From positions 1 through 64,000 of the forward strand of contig NZ_JAAILA010000037.1 in the NCBI RefSeq assembly GCF_010974825.1: DNA of 64,000 nt, read 5' to 3'. The stretch comes from Aeromonas rivipollensis. GTDB lineage: Bacteria > Pseudomonadota > Gammaproteobacteria > Enterobacterales > Aeromonadaceae. The notes beneath the pieces were generated by a model. The model worked only from the letters and a program-made list of their open reading frames with translations, made no database searches and had not been told where the DNA came from. Every line of letters begins with the position of its first letter. Position 1 is the stretch's first letter. Shown piece after piece: positions 18,972 through 26,827 of this stretch. The translations under genes and the position numbers were made by a program.

Positions 18972-18996
18972 TCCACGGGCTCCCTGAGCCCGTGGA
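18972..18996 (-). terminator. Hairpin after the 67-residue protein gene
   Basis: Perfect 11-bp arms (TCCACGGGCTC and its inverse) adjoin the stop codon of the gene at 18998. On the minus strand a T6 run follows after about 12 bases. Confidence 0.55.
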
Positions 18997-18997
18997 C

Positions 18998-19201
18998 TCA
19001 GCTTTGGGGCACTCTTATCCCCTTGTCGAGGTAGAGGCTGCTGTAGTGGGCGCGATGGGTGACGAACATCACCTGGTGGCGGCTGCCGTCAGAGAGGATG
19101 ACGAAATCTCCGGCCTGGGCCGGGCTTTGCAAGAGGATCTCGTGCTCGGGGGCCGTCAGCTTGTCGACCTCTTCCCTGAAGATGAGGGTGTATGAATACA
19201 T
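18998..19201 (-). CDS. Small conserved-looking protein, paralogue of the 52.7-kb gene
   Basis: A 67-residue acidic/neutral protein beginning MYSYTLIFREEVDKL. It shares layout with the 70-residue protein at 52666-52878: M-Y-[ST]-Y start, a P-E/D-H segment, then a shared VILSDGS core followed by a basic pair and a hydrophobic stretch (V-x-x-x-x-x-x-H-x-A) and S-x-L-Y. This within-window pair argues that both are real genes. There is no signal peptide or membrane segment. ATG 19201 has GGAG seven bases upstream; earlier in-frame codons to 19285 are not supported by the paralogue. Function is unknown. Confidence 0.72.
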   Translation of the reverse strand: MYSYTLIFREEVDKLTAPEHEILLQSPAQAGDFVILSDGSRHQVMFVTHRAHYSSLYLDKGIRVPQS

Positions 19202-19401
19202 ATGGCACTCCACTGCAGGCGCATATACAGACAGGTTTCCCAACTCTAGTCGCCAGTGCCCGGATCCGCGGCGCTCAAGCGGCACCTGTGCGGCCGTTAA
19301 TTTTATGGGTAAGCTGACCCCTGATGGGCGCCCCCGGAAGGGGCCGCAAGGATGAGCCTATGAACCCCACTTTTCGTGAAGCAAGAAGCCAAGGAGTTGT
19401 C

Positions 19402-20271
19402 ATGACGGAACTGGTCACTGAGCTGGTGCGGATCGCCGCCTTTTCCGAAGGATCCCGCGGGGGCAATCCCGCCGGTGTCTGGGTAGGGGCCCAACTGCCG
19501 ACGGCGGAGGAGATGCAGCGGATCGCCGCCGAGGTCGGATTCTCGGAGACGGCCTTCGCCGCCCCGCTGCAAAGCGAAGGGCAAGGCGCAGAGGTGCGCC
19601 AATGGCGGGTGCGCTACTTCTCTCCCGAGGCGGAGGTGCCGTTTTGCGGCCATGCCACCATAGCCCTCGGGGTGGCGCTGGCGCGCCGCTTCGGGGCAGG
19701 GGACCATGCCTTGCGCCTCAGCCAGACCCAGATTCGGGTCTCGGGCTGGCAGGATGAGCAGGGGCAATGGCAGGCGGCGCTGCAATCCCCGCCGACCCAC
19801 AGCAAACCGGCGCCTGCGGATCTGATGCGCGAAACCCTGGCGCTGTTTGGCTATGACGCGGCCAGCCTGGATCCCCGTATACCCCCGGCGATCATTCACG
19901 GCGGCGCCGATCATCTGGTGTTGGCGCTCAAGGATCGCGCAACGCTCTCGGCCATGCACTATTCGCAGGCTCAGGGGCGCCTGCTGATGCGCCGCGAGGG
20001 CCTGGTGACCATTCTGCTGGTGCATGTGGCCGGGGAGAGGTTGTTCCACACCCGCAATGCCTTCGCCTACGGCGGCGTCTATGAGGACTCGGCCACCGGC
20101 GCCGCGACCGCAGCCTTCGCCGGCTACTTGCGCGACCTCCACTGGCCCCACGGCGGCGCCATCGACATAGTGCAGGGGGAAGACATGGGCATGCCGTCGC
20201 GGCTGCATGCCGAGATCCCGGCGGAACCCGGCAGTTCAATTCGGGTGTCAGGAGCGGCGCGGTGGATCTGA
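19402..20271 (+). CDS. PhzF family isomerase
   Basis: PhzF/YddE-type protein with a diaminopimelate-epimerase-like fold. PhzF itself isomerises an intermediate in phenazine synthesis, but most family members have other, unknown substrates. Pattern: FSEGSRGGNPAGVWVGAQLP, EVGFSETAF with the catalytic Glu, RYFSPEAEVPFCGHATIALG, and ATGAATAAFAGYL near the C-terminus. Length 289 matches the family. ATG 19402 is chosen because AAGGAG lies 5-6 bases upstream; in-frame ATGs at 19360 and 19324 are less well placed. No phenazine biosynthesis genes are nearby, so a phenazine role is unlikely. Confidence 0.85.
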   Translation: MTELVTELVRIAAFSEGSRGGNPAGVWVGAQLPTAEEMQRIAAEVGFSETAFAAPLQSEGQGAEVRQWRVRYFSPEAEVPFCGHATIALGVALARRFGAGDHALRLSQTQIRVSGWQDEQGQWQAALQSPPTHSKPAPADLMRETLALFGYDAASLDPRIPPAIIHGGADHLVLALKDRATLSAMHYSQAQGRLLMRREGLVTILLVHVAGERLFHTRNAFAYGGVYEDSATGAATAAFAGYLRDLHWPHGGAIDIVQGEDMGMPSRLHAEIPAEPGSSIRVSGAARWI

Positions 20272-20315
20272 ACCGGCATCATACGCAATACCACGTCAAT
20301 TGAGGCAGGAGGACG

Positions 20316-21323
20316 ATGTCGATGGGATTGTTTGAGCGAGCGGATATTCGTGCATTGAGCGAAAAGCTGCTGGGGTTGTCACAGGGGCAGGGGATGCTAC
20401 TGACTAGCGCCGCAGGCCGAGAGTTGGATGACATGCTCAAGCGCGTTGGCGGTGTGCAACCGCTCGGTTTGGGTGCGCGGCGTCAGCTTACCGAGCGGGG
20501 TCGTGTTTTTTTGATGGACAAGCTCGCAGAGGCAGCAGACGACAATGTCTGGTCGGGTGATGCCGTGCTGACAGAGTTGGGTTGCCAACTGCCTCGGCGC
20601 ATTAACGGTGCAACCCTGAGTGGCCTTTGGCACCGAGACTGCAAGGTCAGATTGTCACAGAATCACATGGAGCAGGTTGCAGCGCTGGGGCTTAGGGTAT
20701 TTGGTGATGAGGTCATACGATTACGTACCTTGACACCGCTGACATTGGTCGATGTGGAGGGCGGACGGCACGACATGACCGCTGTGATGATGCTTCTGGG
20801 GGAGTTGGTATTGCCAGAACGAGCCTTGGTCGGGTTGGAAGGCATGGAATGGCAAGGGTGGCAGTTAGTCACGGTGGAAAACAAGGGGGCCTTCGTGGAC
20901 TACCCGCTACAAGAGGGCGAATTGCTGCTTTATGTCCCTGGCCGCAATACCGCCCTGGCAAAGCAACTGCTCCCCCTATTGCCAGAGAGCCTCCCCTGGG
21001 CACACTTTGGGGATCTGGATCAACGTGGCCTGGACATTGCCACCGAACTGGCGGGGGCTCTGGGTCGTCCTCTGGCGCTCTGGTTACCCGACAATCTCAT
21101 GGATTACGTCCATCACTATGCCCGCGACTTACTCCGTCAGCCGAAAGAACAAAAGAGGCAGCGAGGCAAAATTGCTTGGCGAGACAACATAGCACCAGTT
21201 CAGGGGAGCACAGTGCTGGCAGAGGCATTGGCTCATTTGACCGCCAATAAAGCCTGGTTGGAACAAGAAGTCCTGGTCACAGCCAGATGCTGGCAGTTAT
21301 GGGCACTTGGTGTTGAGAGGTAA
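20316..21323 (+). CDS. Solitary JetD-like (Wadjet/MksG) Toprim-domain protein
   Basis: A 335-residue protein whose C-terminal half has the layout of the DUF2220/Toprim nuclease domain of JetD (Wadjet) and MksG. It shows a strand ending VTVENKGAF with Glu188, a LLLYVPGRN strand, then the metal-binding HFGDLDQRGLDIATEL with Asp233 and Asp235 and Gly238. The N-terminal 130 residues look like helical/winged-helix DNA-binding sequence (ARRQLTERGRVF). JetD proteins are usually nearer 380-400 residues. No JetA, JetB or JetC genes are adjacent; the nearest SMC genes are mukFEB about 5 kb upstream. GC is lower than the neighbours. An AGGAGG site lies 3 bases before ATG 20316 and 9 before ATG 20322, so 20322 may be the true start. 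The assignment is by motif only. Confidence 0.68.
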   Translation: MSMGLFERADIRALSEKLLGLSQGQGMLLTSAAGRELDDMLKRVGGVQPLGLGARRQLTERGRVFLMDKLAEAADDNVWSGDAVLTELGCQLPRRINGATLSGLWHRDCKVRLSQNHMEQVAALGLRVFGDEVIRLRTLTPLTLVDVEGGRHDMTAVMMLLGELVLPERALVGLEGMEWQGWQLVTVENKGAFVDYPLQEGELLLYVPGRNTALAKQLLPLLPESLPWAHFGDLDQRGLDIATELAGALGRPLALWLPDNLMDYVHHYARDLLRQPKEQKRQRGKIAWRDNIAPVQGSTVLAEALAHLTANKAWLEQEVLVTARCWQLWALGVER

Positions 21324-21333
21324 ACCGCACAAT

Positions 21334-21367
21334 AAAAAACCGCCCTTGTGAAGTGGGCGGTTTTTTT
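21334..21367. terminator. Bidirectional rho-independent terminator
   Basis: Perfect 12-bp arms (AAAAAACCGCCC and its inverse) followed by seven T on the + strand and with A-rich sequence before it. It serves the JetD-like gene and the convergent 35-residue protein gene. Confidence 0.85.
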
Positions 21368-21380
21368 ATGGTGCCGACCC

Positions 21381-21488
21381 TTATTTCAGGGCTTTCTTCA
21401 GCTTCTTGATCTTGCCTTCGTGCTTGGCAATTTTATCCTTGCGGGCGGCGATTTTCTTCTTGATATCTTTTTTGCTGGCTTTGGCCAT
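21381..21488 (-). CDS. Small lysine-rich protein (35 residues)
   Basis: A short frame starting MAKASKKDIKKKIAARKDKI and continuing as a lysine-rich amphipathic helix to TAA. About 17 of 35 residues are Lys or Arg, and a heptad-like I-x-x-x-I pattern suggests a short basic helix or coiled coil, which could bind nucleic acid or ribosomes. An excellent AAGGAG site lies 8-9 bases before the ATG, and a strong bidirectional terminator lies 14 bases after the stop. This start, size and terminator context supports a real gene. I do not recognise the family. It is convergent with the JetD-like gene and downstream of the PhnA gene's terminator. Confidence 0.72.
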   Translation of the reverse strand: MAKASKKDIKKKIAARKDKIAKHEGKIKKLKKALK

Positions 21489-21732
21489 AGGTAGTGCTCC
21501 TTGTGTCAAGAGGTCATCATGGGGTCATGATGTTCAGGATCTGTCCATGTGAATAGCCCAGAGTGCCACATGAATTCCATCCGGGCCAGTGCTTCAGGGT
21601 TCCGGGAGCGGATGCTCCCCTGACGCAAATCCGGCGAAGGGGTGGCTCGCTCATCGGGACTGGTTTGCAGGATAGTCCAGTTTCCCGGCGGCGCCACTGT
21701 GGCAGCGCCGACATTGTCGGTGGCCAGACAAC

Positions 21733-21757
21733 AAAAAAGCGCCCCTGGGGGCGCTTC
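21733..21757 (-). terminator. Rho-independent terminator of the PhnA/YjdM gene
   Basis: A stem AAGCGCCCC / GGGGCGCTT followed on the minus strand by a T6 run, about 30 bases after the stop at 21787. Confidence 0.85.
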
Positions 21758-21786
21758 TTGCATCATCCGAACCACAAGCCAGGGGA

Positions 21787-22365
21787 TCAGGCCTTCTTCA
21801 GGTAGGCCGCGACCAGCACTATCTGCACGCCGTTGACCTTGCCTTCGATGTGCAGCGGGTTGTTGGTCAGGCGAATGCCTTTGACCAGGGTGCCACGCTT
21901 GGCGGTGAAGCCGCCGCCCTTGACCTCGAGATCCTTGATCAGGGTGACGGAATCCCCCTCCTGCAGCACGGCGCCGTTGGAGTCGATGGTGGGCACGCTG
22001 TCGTCATCGTCACTGGCGCTGCCTGCCTCGGCCCAGGCCTTGGCCTCTTCTTCCATGTACATCATGTCCAGCATGTCCTGGGCCCAGATCTCGCCCCGGG
22101 CAGACAGGTTTTTAAGCTGGCGCCATGCCATCACCTGCACCGCCGGCACCTGGCTCCACATGCTGTCACCCAGGCAGCGCCAGTGGTTGACCTCTGTGGT
22201 GTCCGGCTGCTCCAGCTGGCCACGGCAGGTGGTGCACAGCGCCACGCTGTGGTCATCGTCACTGGCGGGGGAGTGTGGCACCGGGAAGGCAGTCAGCGCA
22301 TGTTCTGCTCCACACAGCTCACACTTGGCGTCCGCACGCGCTTGCAGGATGGCATTGATGGTCAT
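21787..22365 (-). CDS. yjdM: PhnA/YjdM domain zinc-ribbon protein
   Basis: Homologue of YjdM (formerly PhnA), a small protein with an N-terminal zinc ribbon and a C-terminal PhnA SH3-like domain. It is not the phosphonoacetate hydrolase despite the old name. Zinc ligands are CELC at 15-18 and CTTC at 44-47. The C-terminal domain has DSNGAVLQEGDSVTLIKDLEVKGGGFTAKRGTLVKGIRL, the hallmark block. At 192 residues it is longer than E. coli YjdM (111) because of a middle segment (about 55-125) containing WRCLGDSMWSQVPAVQVMAWRQL. The ATG at 22365 is well placed. Its function is unknown in the family. Confidence 0.85.
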   Translation of the reverse strand: MTINAILQARADAKCELCGAEHALTAFPVPHSPASDDDHSVALCTTCRGQLEQPDTTEVNHWRCLGDSMWSQVPAVQVMAWRQLKNLSARGEIWAQDMLDMMYMEEEAKAWAEAGSASDDDDSVPTIDSNGAVLQEGDSVTLIKDLEVKGGGFTAKRGTLVKGIRLTNNPLHIEGKVNGVQIVLVAAYLKKA

Positions 22366-22557
22366 GTTTTGGTTCCGTTCATATGGATAAAACGACCCGC
22401 GTGGGCGAGTCGCGCTAATGAGGGGGCGGAATATAGCACAAATCCCTGCTTTTTGTCAGGCTACCAGCAAGGGCGCAGGGCAGGCGCGCTGGCGAGTGCT
22501 TTTTGATGGCAGATCGCTAGAATGAGCCTCCCTTTTGGATAGCAGGACAAGCTCACC

Positions 22558-23751
22558 GTGCTGGCTCACCGTTTTCGACAACTGGATCGCTTGCTGACCG
22601 AAGAGAGAGGTTGGTGGCAATACCAGCCCTATCATCATCTGAGCCTGGCCTTCGCCGCCGAGGCCCCCGAGCTTGCCGCCTGCCTAAACGGCCTCAGTCT
22701 TGACGAGATAGCGCGGCTCGACGGCGACATGGAGGCGCTGTGCACCCTGCTTGCCCCCTGGATCCCGGCAGGGGCCGAGTTGCATGCCCTGAGCGAGCTC
22801 GACGCCTTTGTCCCCGAACCCATTCACTGCGCCAGGGCCATGGCGATGTACATGCCGGGACGCAAGCAGGCGCAGATAGAAGCCTTCACCGGCTGTCTGC
22901 CCGCCCATCAGGGCCCCTATCTGGAGTGGTGCGCCGGCAAGGGCCACCTGGGGCGCCTGGTCTCCCTGCATCGGGGGGCCGAGATCCTCAGCCTCGAATT
23001 GCAGCGCACGCTCTGCGAGGAGGGGCGGCAGCTCGCGGCGCGGGATGGTGCCCACATGCAGTTTGTGGAGGCCGACGCCTTCGCCGCCGAGTCGGGGGCG
23101 CTCATAGCCCCGCACCATCACGCCATGGCGCTCCATGCCTGCGGTGAGCTGCATACCCATCTGCTGGAGCAGGTGGCCGAGCGCGGCGCCCGGGGCGTGA
23201 CCCTGTCCCCCTGTTGCTATCACCTGATCCGCACCTCTCATTACCGCCCCCTGTCACAGGCCGCCAAGGCCAGCGCCCTGCACCTTGGCAAGAGTGACTT
23301 GAAGCTGCCGCTGCAGGAGACGGTGACCGGCGGTGCCCGCATCTCCCGCCTGCGCGAGCAGGAGGTGATCTGGCGTCTCGCCTTCGATTGCCTGCAACGG
23401 GAGGTGCGCGGGGTGGATGAGTACCTGCCGGTGCCCAACCTGCAAAAGAGCCTGCTGGCGGGCAGCTTCGAGGCCTTCTGTGACTGGGCCGCCGAGCGCA
23501 AGGGGATGCTGTTGCCTGGGGGGATAGACCATGGCGACTTCCTCGCCAGGGGGGAGCGGCGCTTTGGGGACGTCGCCCGCATGGAGCTGGTGCGCCATCT
23601 GTTTCGCCGTCCGCTGGAGATCTGGCTCGCCCTGGATCGCGCCCTCTTCCTCGAGGAGCAGGGCTATGAGGTAGAGCTGGGGGCGTTTTGCGACAAGCCC
23701 ATGACCCCTCGCAATCTGCTGATCCGGGCGGTGCGCGTCCGCGGCGCATAA
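22558..23751 (+). CDS. Class I SAM methyltransferase (METTL25-like)
   Basis: A 397-residue predicted SAM-dependent methyltransferase. The cofactor motif is YLEWCAGKGHLGRLVSLHRG near residues 121-140, followed by LSLELQ at the second strand, HAMALHACGELHTHLL, and LSPCCYHLIRTSHYRPLS around 215-235. The CAGKGHLGR/SPCCYH combination recalls the METTL25/RRNAD1 group of putative methyltransferases, whose bacterial members are uncharacterised. The start is GTG 22558 with AGGACA upstream. It is a single gene between divergent phnA-like and the chitinase. The methylated substrate (RNA, protein or small molecule) is not evident. Confidence 0.75.
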   Translation: MLAHRFRQLDRLLTEERGWWQYQPYHHLSLAFAAEAPELAACLNGLSLDEIARLDGDMEALCTLLAPWIPAGAELHALSELDAFVPEPIHCARAMAMYMPGRKQAQIEAFTGCLPAHQGPYLEWCAGKGHLGRLVSLHRGAEILSLELQRTLCEEGRQLAARDGAHMQFVEADAFAAESGALIAPHHHAMALHACGELHTHLLEQVAERGARGVTLSPCCYHLIRTSHYRPLSQAAKASALHLGKSDLKLPLQETVTGGARISRLREQEVIWRLAFDCLQREVRGVDEYLPVPNLQKSLLAGSFEAFCDWAAERKGMLLPGGIDHGDFLARGERRFGDVARMELVRHLFRRPLEIWLALDRALFLEEQGYEVELGAFCDKPMTPRNLLIRAVRVRGA

Positions 23752-23911
23752 AAACGAGCGTTCCGGGATCAAAATGAGGCCGTGGCGAGGTTTCATCTGA
23801 GTGCAGAGTGAAATGGCTCACAAAATCGCCAAACTCTTAATTCTTGTCGTGAATTTAGTTGTCAGGATGCCTATGCTCGCCCTGACATTTTCAAGACAAG
23901 GATGGTTACCC

Positions 23912-25357
23912 ATGTTCATGCTCAAGCGCACCGCCTGGCTGGTTGCGGGGCTCTGCGCCTCGCCAACTTATGCGGCCATGAATATTCAGCCCGACCCACA
24001 AAATAGCGGTGGCTATGTGATTGCCGCCTCCGATATAACGGCCGTTGAAAAGGCCAAGACGGCCAATCCCATGTACGGCATCTGGTCAAAGGCATTGGCC
24101 ACCCGGCCCAACACCCTGGTGGATGCGATTGTGCCGAGGCGAGTCGACAACCCGGACAACGTCAAACGGGTCGAGCGGGTCTTTACCGAATCGGACTGGG
24201 ATTTTTTGACCCAGATGGCGGCCCCTGAATATACCTATGAGCGCTTCTTGCGGGCGGTCGGCAAGTTCCCCGCCTTCTGCGGCGACTACACGGACGGGCG
24301 CAATGCGGACGCCATCTGCAAAAAATCCATCGTCACCGCCTTCGCCCACTTCGCCCAGGAGACCGGCGGCCATATCGGCAAGGACAATGTGTCCGACAAC
24401 CCGCTGGGGCTCGAGGAGTGGCAGCAGGCGCTGGTGCATGTGCGCGAGATGGGCTGGGCCGAGGGGCAACTCGGCTATACCACGGGCTGTGGCCAGAATG
24501 ACTGGCAGAACAGGAAATGGCCTTGCAGCACGGGGCAGGGCTACTTTGGCCGTGGCGCTAAACAGCTCTCCTATCACTTCAACTACGGCGCCTTCTCCGA
24601 GGCGATGTTTGACGGCAACGCCTCTGTGCTGCTGAACAGCCCCGGCCTGGTGGCCGACTCCTGGCTCAACCTCGCCTCCGCCATCTGGTTCTTCCTGACG
24701 CCGCAAGCCCCCAAACCCGCCATGTTGCACGTCATCGACAGAACCTGGGTGCCCTCCCAGCGCGAGGTCGCGGCGGGCATCGGCTATGGCTTTGGCACCA
24801 CCATCAATGTCATCAACGGCGGCATAGAGTGTGGCGAGCAGAACAAGAACAAGGGGCAGCCGGTCAACCGTATCCGTTACTGGGAAGGGCTGGCCGCCCA
24901 CTACGGGATCCCGCTGCTCCCGGACGAGAAGAACACCTGCTGGCAGCAGACTCCCTATGGCAGCCTCAACCTGAACGGCGCCACCGACGTGCTTTACACC
25001 AACTGGGACGGCAACTGGAAATATTATGCCGACAGGCCAGGTGGCTACTCGTTTGAGTGCGAGCTGGTGGGATTCCAGACCGCCTATTCGGCCCTGGTGC
25101 CGGGGGATTACGAGAAGTGCGTGACCAATTTCTACGGCTCCCACGCCAACTGGCCCAAGGTGCGGGTGGTGGCCAAGCTCGATCCCGCGCCCGTTGACCC
25201 GACCGACCCGCCCGTGGGAGATGTGCCTGCCTGGGTAGCCAGCAAGGTCTACACCGCAGGCAATAAAGTCAGCCACAAGGGCGTGGTGTATCAGGCGAAG
25301 TGGTGGACCCAGGGCAACGAGCCAGGCAAGGGAGACCCCTGGGCGCCGGTGAACTGA
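23912..25357 (+). CDS. Secreted GH19 chitinase with C-terminal chitin-binding module
   Basis: Predicted extracellular chitinase hydrolysing beta-1,4 bonds of chitin. A Sec signal peptide (KRTAWLVAGLCASPTYAA) precedes a GH19 catalytic domain: FAHFAQETGG with catalytic Glu150 and GQGYFGRGAKQLSYHFNYG, GYGFGTTINVINGGIECG and NRIRYWEGLAAHYGI. After a Pro/Asp-rich linker (PAPVDPTDPP) the last 45 residues form a CBM5/12-type module with WVASKVYTAGNKVSHKGVVY and the aromatic WW. ATG 23912 (or 23918) gives the signal peptide; the longer frame from 23801 adds an unlikely extra hydrophobic segment. Chitinases are characteristic of Aeromonas and Vibrio. Export would be by the type II system (inference). 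Confidence 0.9.
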   Translation: MFMLKRTAWLVAGLCASPTYAAMNIQPDPQNSGGYVIAASDITAVEKAKTANPMYGIWSKALATRPNTLVDAIVPRRVDNPDNVKRVERVFTESDWDFLTQMAAPEYTYERFLRAVGKFPAFCGDYTDGRNADAICKKSIVTAFAHFAQETGGHIGKDNVSDNPLGLEEWQQALVHVREMGWAEGQLGYTTGCGQNDWQNRKWPCSTGQGYFGRGAKQLSYHFNYGAFSEAMFDGNASVLLNSPGLVADSWLNLASAIWFFLTPQAPKPAMLHVIDRTWVPSQREVAAGIGYGFGTTINVINGGIECGEQNKNKGQPVNRIRYWEGLAAHYGIPLLPDEKNTCWQQTPYGSLNLNGATDVLYTNWDGNWKYYADRPGGYSFECELVGFQTAYSALVPGDYEKCVTNFYGSHANWPKVRVVAKLDPAPVDPTDPPVGDVPAWVASKVYTAGNKVSHKGVVYQAKWWTQGNEPGKGDPWAPVN

Positions 25358-25532
25358 GCCCGGCGAGGGCGCGTCATCAGTCATGATGGGGAAGGGGGGT
25401 GATGGGCCTCTCTTCCCCTCTTTCATGGGGATCCGGCGCAAGGGGGCCTCTGATCGGCCCGGCGGGTACTTGCCTGCGGTCCTTACCCAGTCGAGAGTGT
25501 TCGAGATCTCATCCCACACAGAGGAGTGACAC

Positions 25533-25898
25533 ATGAATATCGCCATCCATTTTGAAATTCCGGTGCAGGATCTGACGCGGGCCATCCGCTTCTATGAAGC
25601 GCTCTTCGAGATAGCCCTCGAGCGGGCGCACATAGATGGCAACGAGATGGCGCTGTTCCCGCTGTTTGACGGCATGGCGGGCTGCTCCGGCGCCCTGGCA
25701 AAGGGGGAGAGCTATGTGCCGAGCCAGGACGGTACCCGGGTCTATCTGAAGGTCGCGGACATAGAGCGGGCCATGGCCCGGGCGCTGACAGCGGGAGGGG
25801 AGTGTCTCTATACCATCACCCGGGTGGGGGAGCACATTCGGGTGGCCGAGATCAGGGATTGCGAAGGCAATCGCATCGCCCTGCAGGAGGGGCCCTGA
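25533..25898 (+). CDS. VOC family (glyoxalase-fold) protein
   Basis: A 121-residue vicinal oxygen chelate fold protein: AIHFEIPVQDLTRAIRFYEALFEI opens the first beta-alpha-beta-beta-beta module and VYLKVADIERAMARALTAGGECL opens the second, with a terminal EIRDCEGNRIALQE. This is the typical layout of glyoxalase/bleomycin-resistance/dioxygenase relatives; the metal-binding residues are only partly conserved, so activity cannot be assigned. A GAGGAG site lies 7 bases upstream. It follows the chitinase by about 175 bases on the same strand and probably has its own promoter. Confidence 0.82.
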   Translation: MNIAIHFEIPVQDLTRAIRFYEALFEIALERAHIDGNEMALFPLFDGMAGCSGALAKGESYVPSQDGTRVYLKVADIERAMARALTAGGECLYTITRVGEHIRVAEIRDCEGNRIALQEGP

Positions 25899-26116
25899 GT
25901 GTTATTCATCCCGTGCATGGGGGTTGTTGAATCATTCATGTGATAAATGATGGTGGCGAATTTCCCCTTTTGGGGGGAGGCCAGGGTCGTCGGCCCCGCG
26001 GCGGGGCCCCGGGATGGTCAGTTGCCGCCGCCCGGATCCCGTGCTACTTCATCTGGTGCGGCAAGGAGTCAAGATCCACTTAGCCCCGTCTGCCGCTCAG
26101 CACTCAAGGAGGCATC

Positions 26117-26515
26117 ATGGAAGGTCATTGTCTGTGTGGCGGGATCACCGTTTCAAGCGGCGATCACAAGGAGGTCAACCTGTGTCACTGCGCCATGTGC
26201 CGGCGCTGGTCCGGCGGGCCCATGTTCGCGGTGCATGGCGGCAAGGGGGTCAGTTTCAAGGGGCTCAGCCCTGTGGCCTACCGCTCGTCCGAGTGGGCGG
26301 AGCGCGGCTTCTGCCCCAACTGCGGCACCCACCTTTTCTATCATCTGTTGCCGACGGACGAGTACATCCTCTGTGCCGGGCTGTTTCAGGAACAGGCGTT
26401 CGAGCTCACCGGGCAGATCTTTATCGACGAGAAACCGGACTTCTACGAGCTTAAAAACGACACCCCGACCCTGACCGGGCAGCAGGTGTTCGAGCAGTTC
26501 GCCCCCAAACCCTGA
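26117..26515 (+). CDS. GFA family zinc protein (glutathione-dependent formaldehyde-activating enzyme-like)
   Basis: A 132-residue GFA-fold protein. GFA catalyses S-hydroxymethylglutathione formation in some bacteria, but many homologues have other roles. All zinc Cys are present: CxC at 5/7, C-H-C-x-x-C at 23-28, and CPNCGTHLFYH at 66-69. An AAGGAGG site precedes ATG 26117. It is followed within 50 bases by the DUF4287 gene and then the SRPBCC gene on the same strand. This suggests a short operon of small stress- or detoxification-type proteins, an inference from spacing alone. Confidence 0.82.
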   Translation: MEGHCLCGGITVSSGDHKEVNLCHCAMCRRWSGGPMFAVHGGKGVSFKGLSPVAYRSSEWAERGFCPNCGTHLFYHLLPTDEYILCAGLFQEQAFELTGQIFIDEKPDFYELKNDTPTLTGQQVFEQFAPKP

Positions 26516-26562
26516 GCCCGTCGCTGCGCCAGCAGTGTCGGCAAAACCCCAAGGAGACTGCC

Positions 26563-26790
26563 ATGGATGAGCAACAGAAGGTGAGGGGGCCTGCCTCCTA
26601 TTTTCCCTCCATCGAGAAAACCTACGGGCAGCCGATTGCCCACTGGCTGGCCCTGCTGGCGGGGCGGGAGGAGCGCAAACACATGGCGCTGGTGGCCTGG
26701 CTCAAGGGCGAGCACGGCCTGGGCCACGGCCATGCCAATGCCCTGGTGGCTCACTTTTTGGCGCAGCCCGATGCGCCTGGCGTGGCATAA
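26563..26790 (+). CDS. DUF4287 domain protein
   Basis: A 75-residue protein matching the small DUF4287 pattern: an N-terminal region with FPSIEKTYGQPIAHWLALLAG, then HMALVAWLKGEHGLGHGHANALVAHFL. Homologues are short helical proteins of unknown function, sometimes fused to DUF5655. An AAGGAG site is 7 bases upstream. It lies between the GFA gene and the SRPBCC gene with short gaps, a probable three-gene unit. Confidence 0.72.
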   Translation: MDEQQKVRGPASYFPSIEKTYGQPIAHWLALLAGREERKHMALVAWLKGEHGLGHGHANALVAHFLAQPDAPGVA

Positions 26791-26827
26791 AAATGCCGCA
26801 ACGCAGGAAAGGCAGAGGAGAAGAGGG

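Noticed and set aside
20316..21323. Reading the JetD-like gene as a complete Wadjet system with mukBEF
   Set aside because: Five unrelated genes or more lie between, the strand match is probably chance, and MukBEF is a housekeeping complex.
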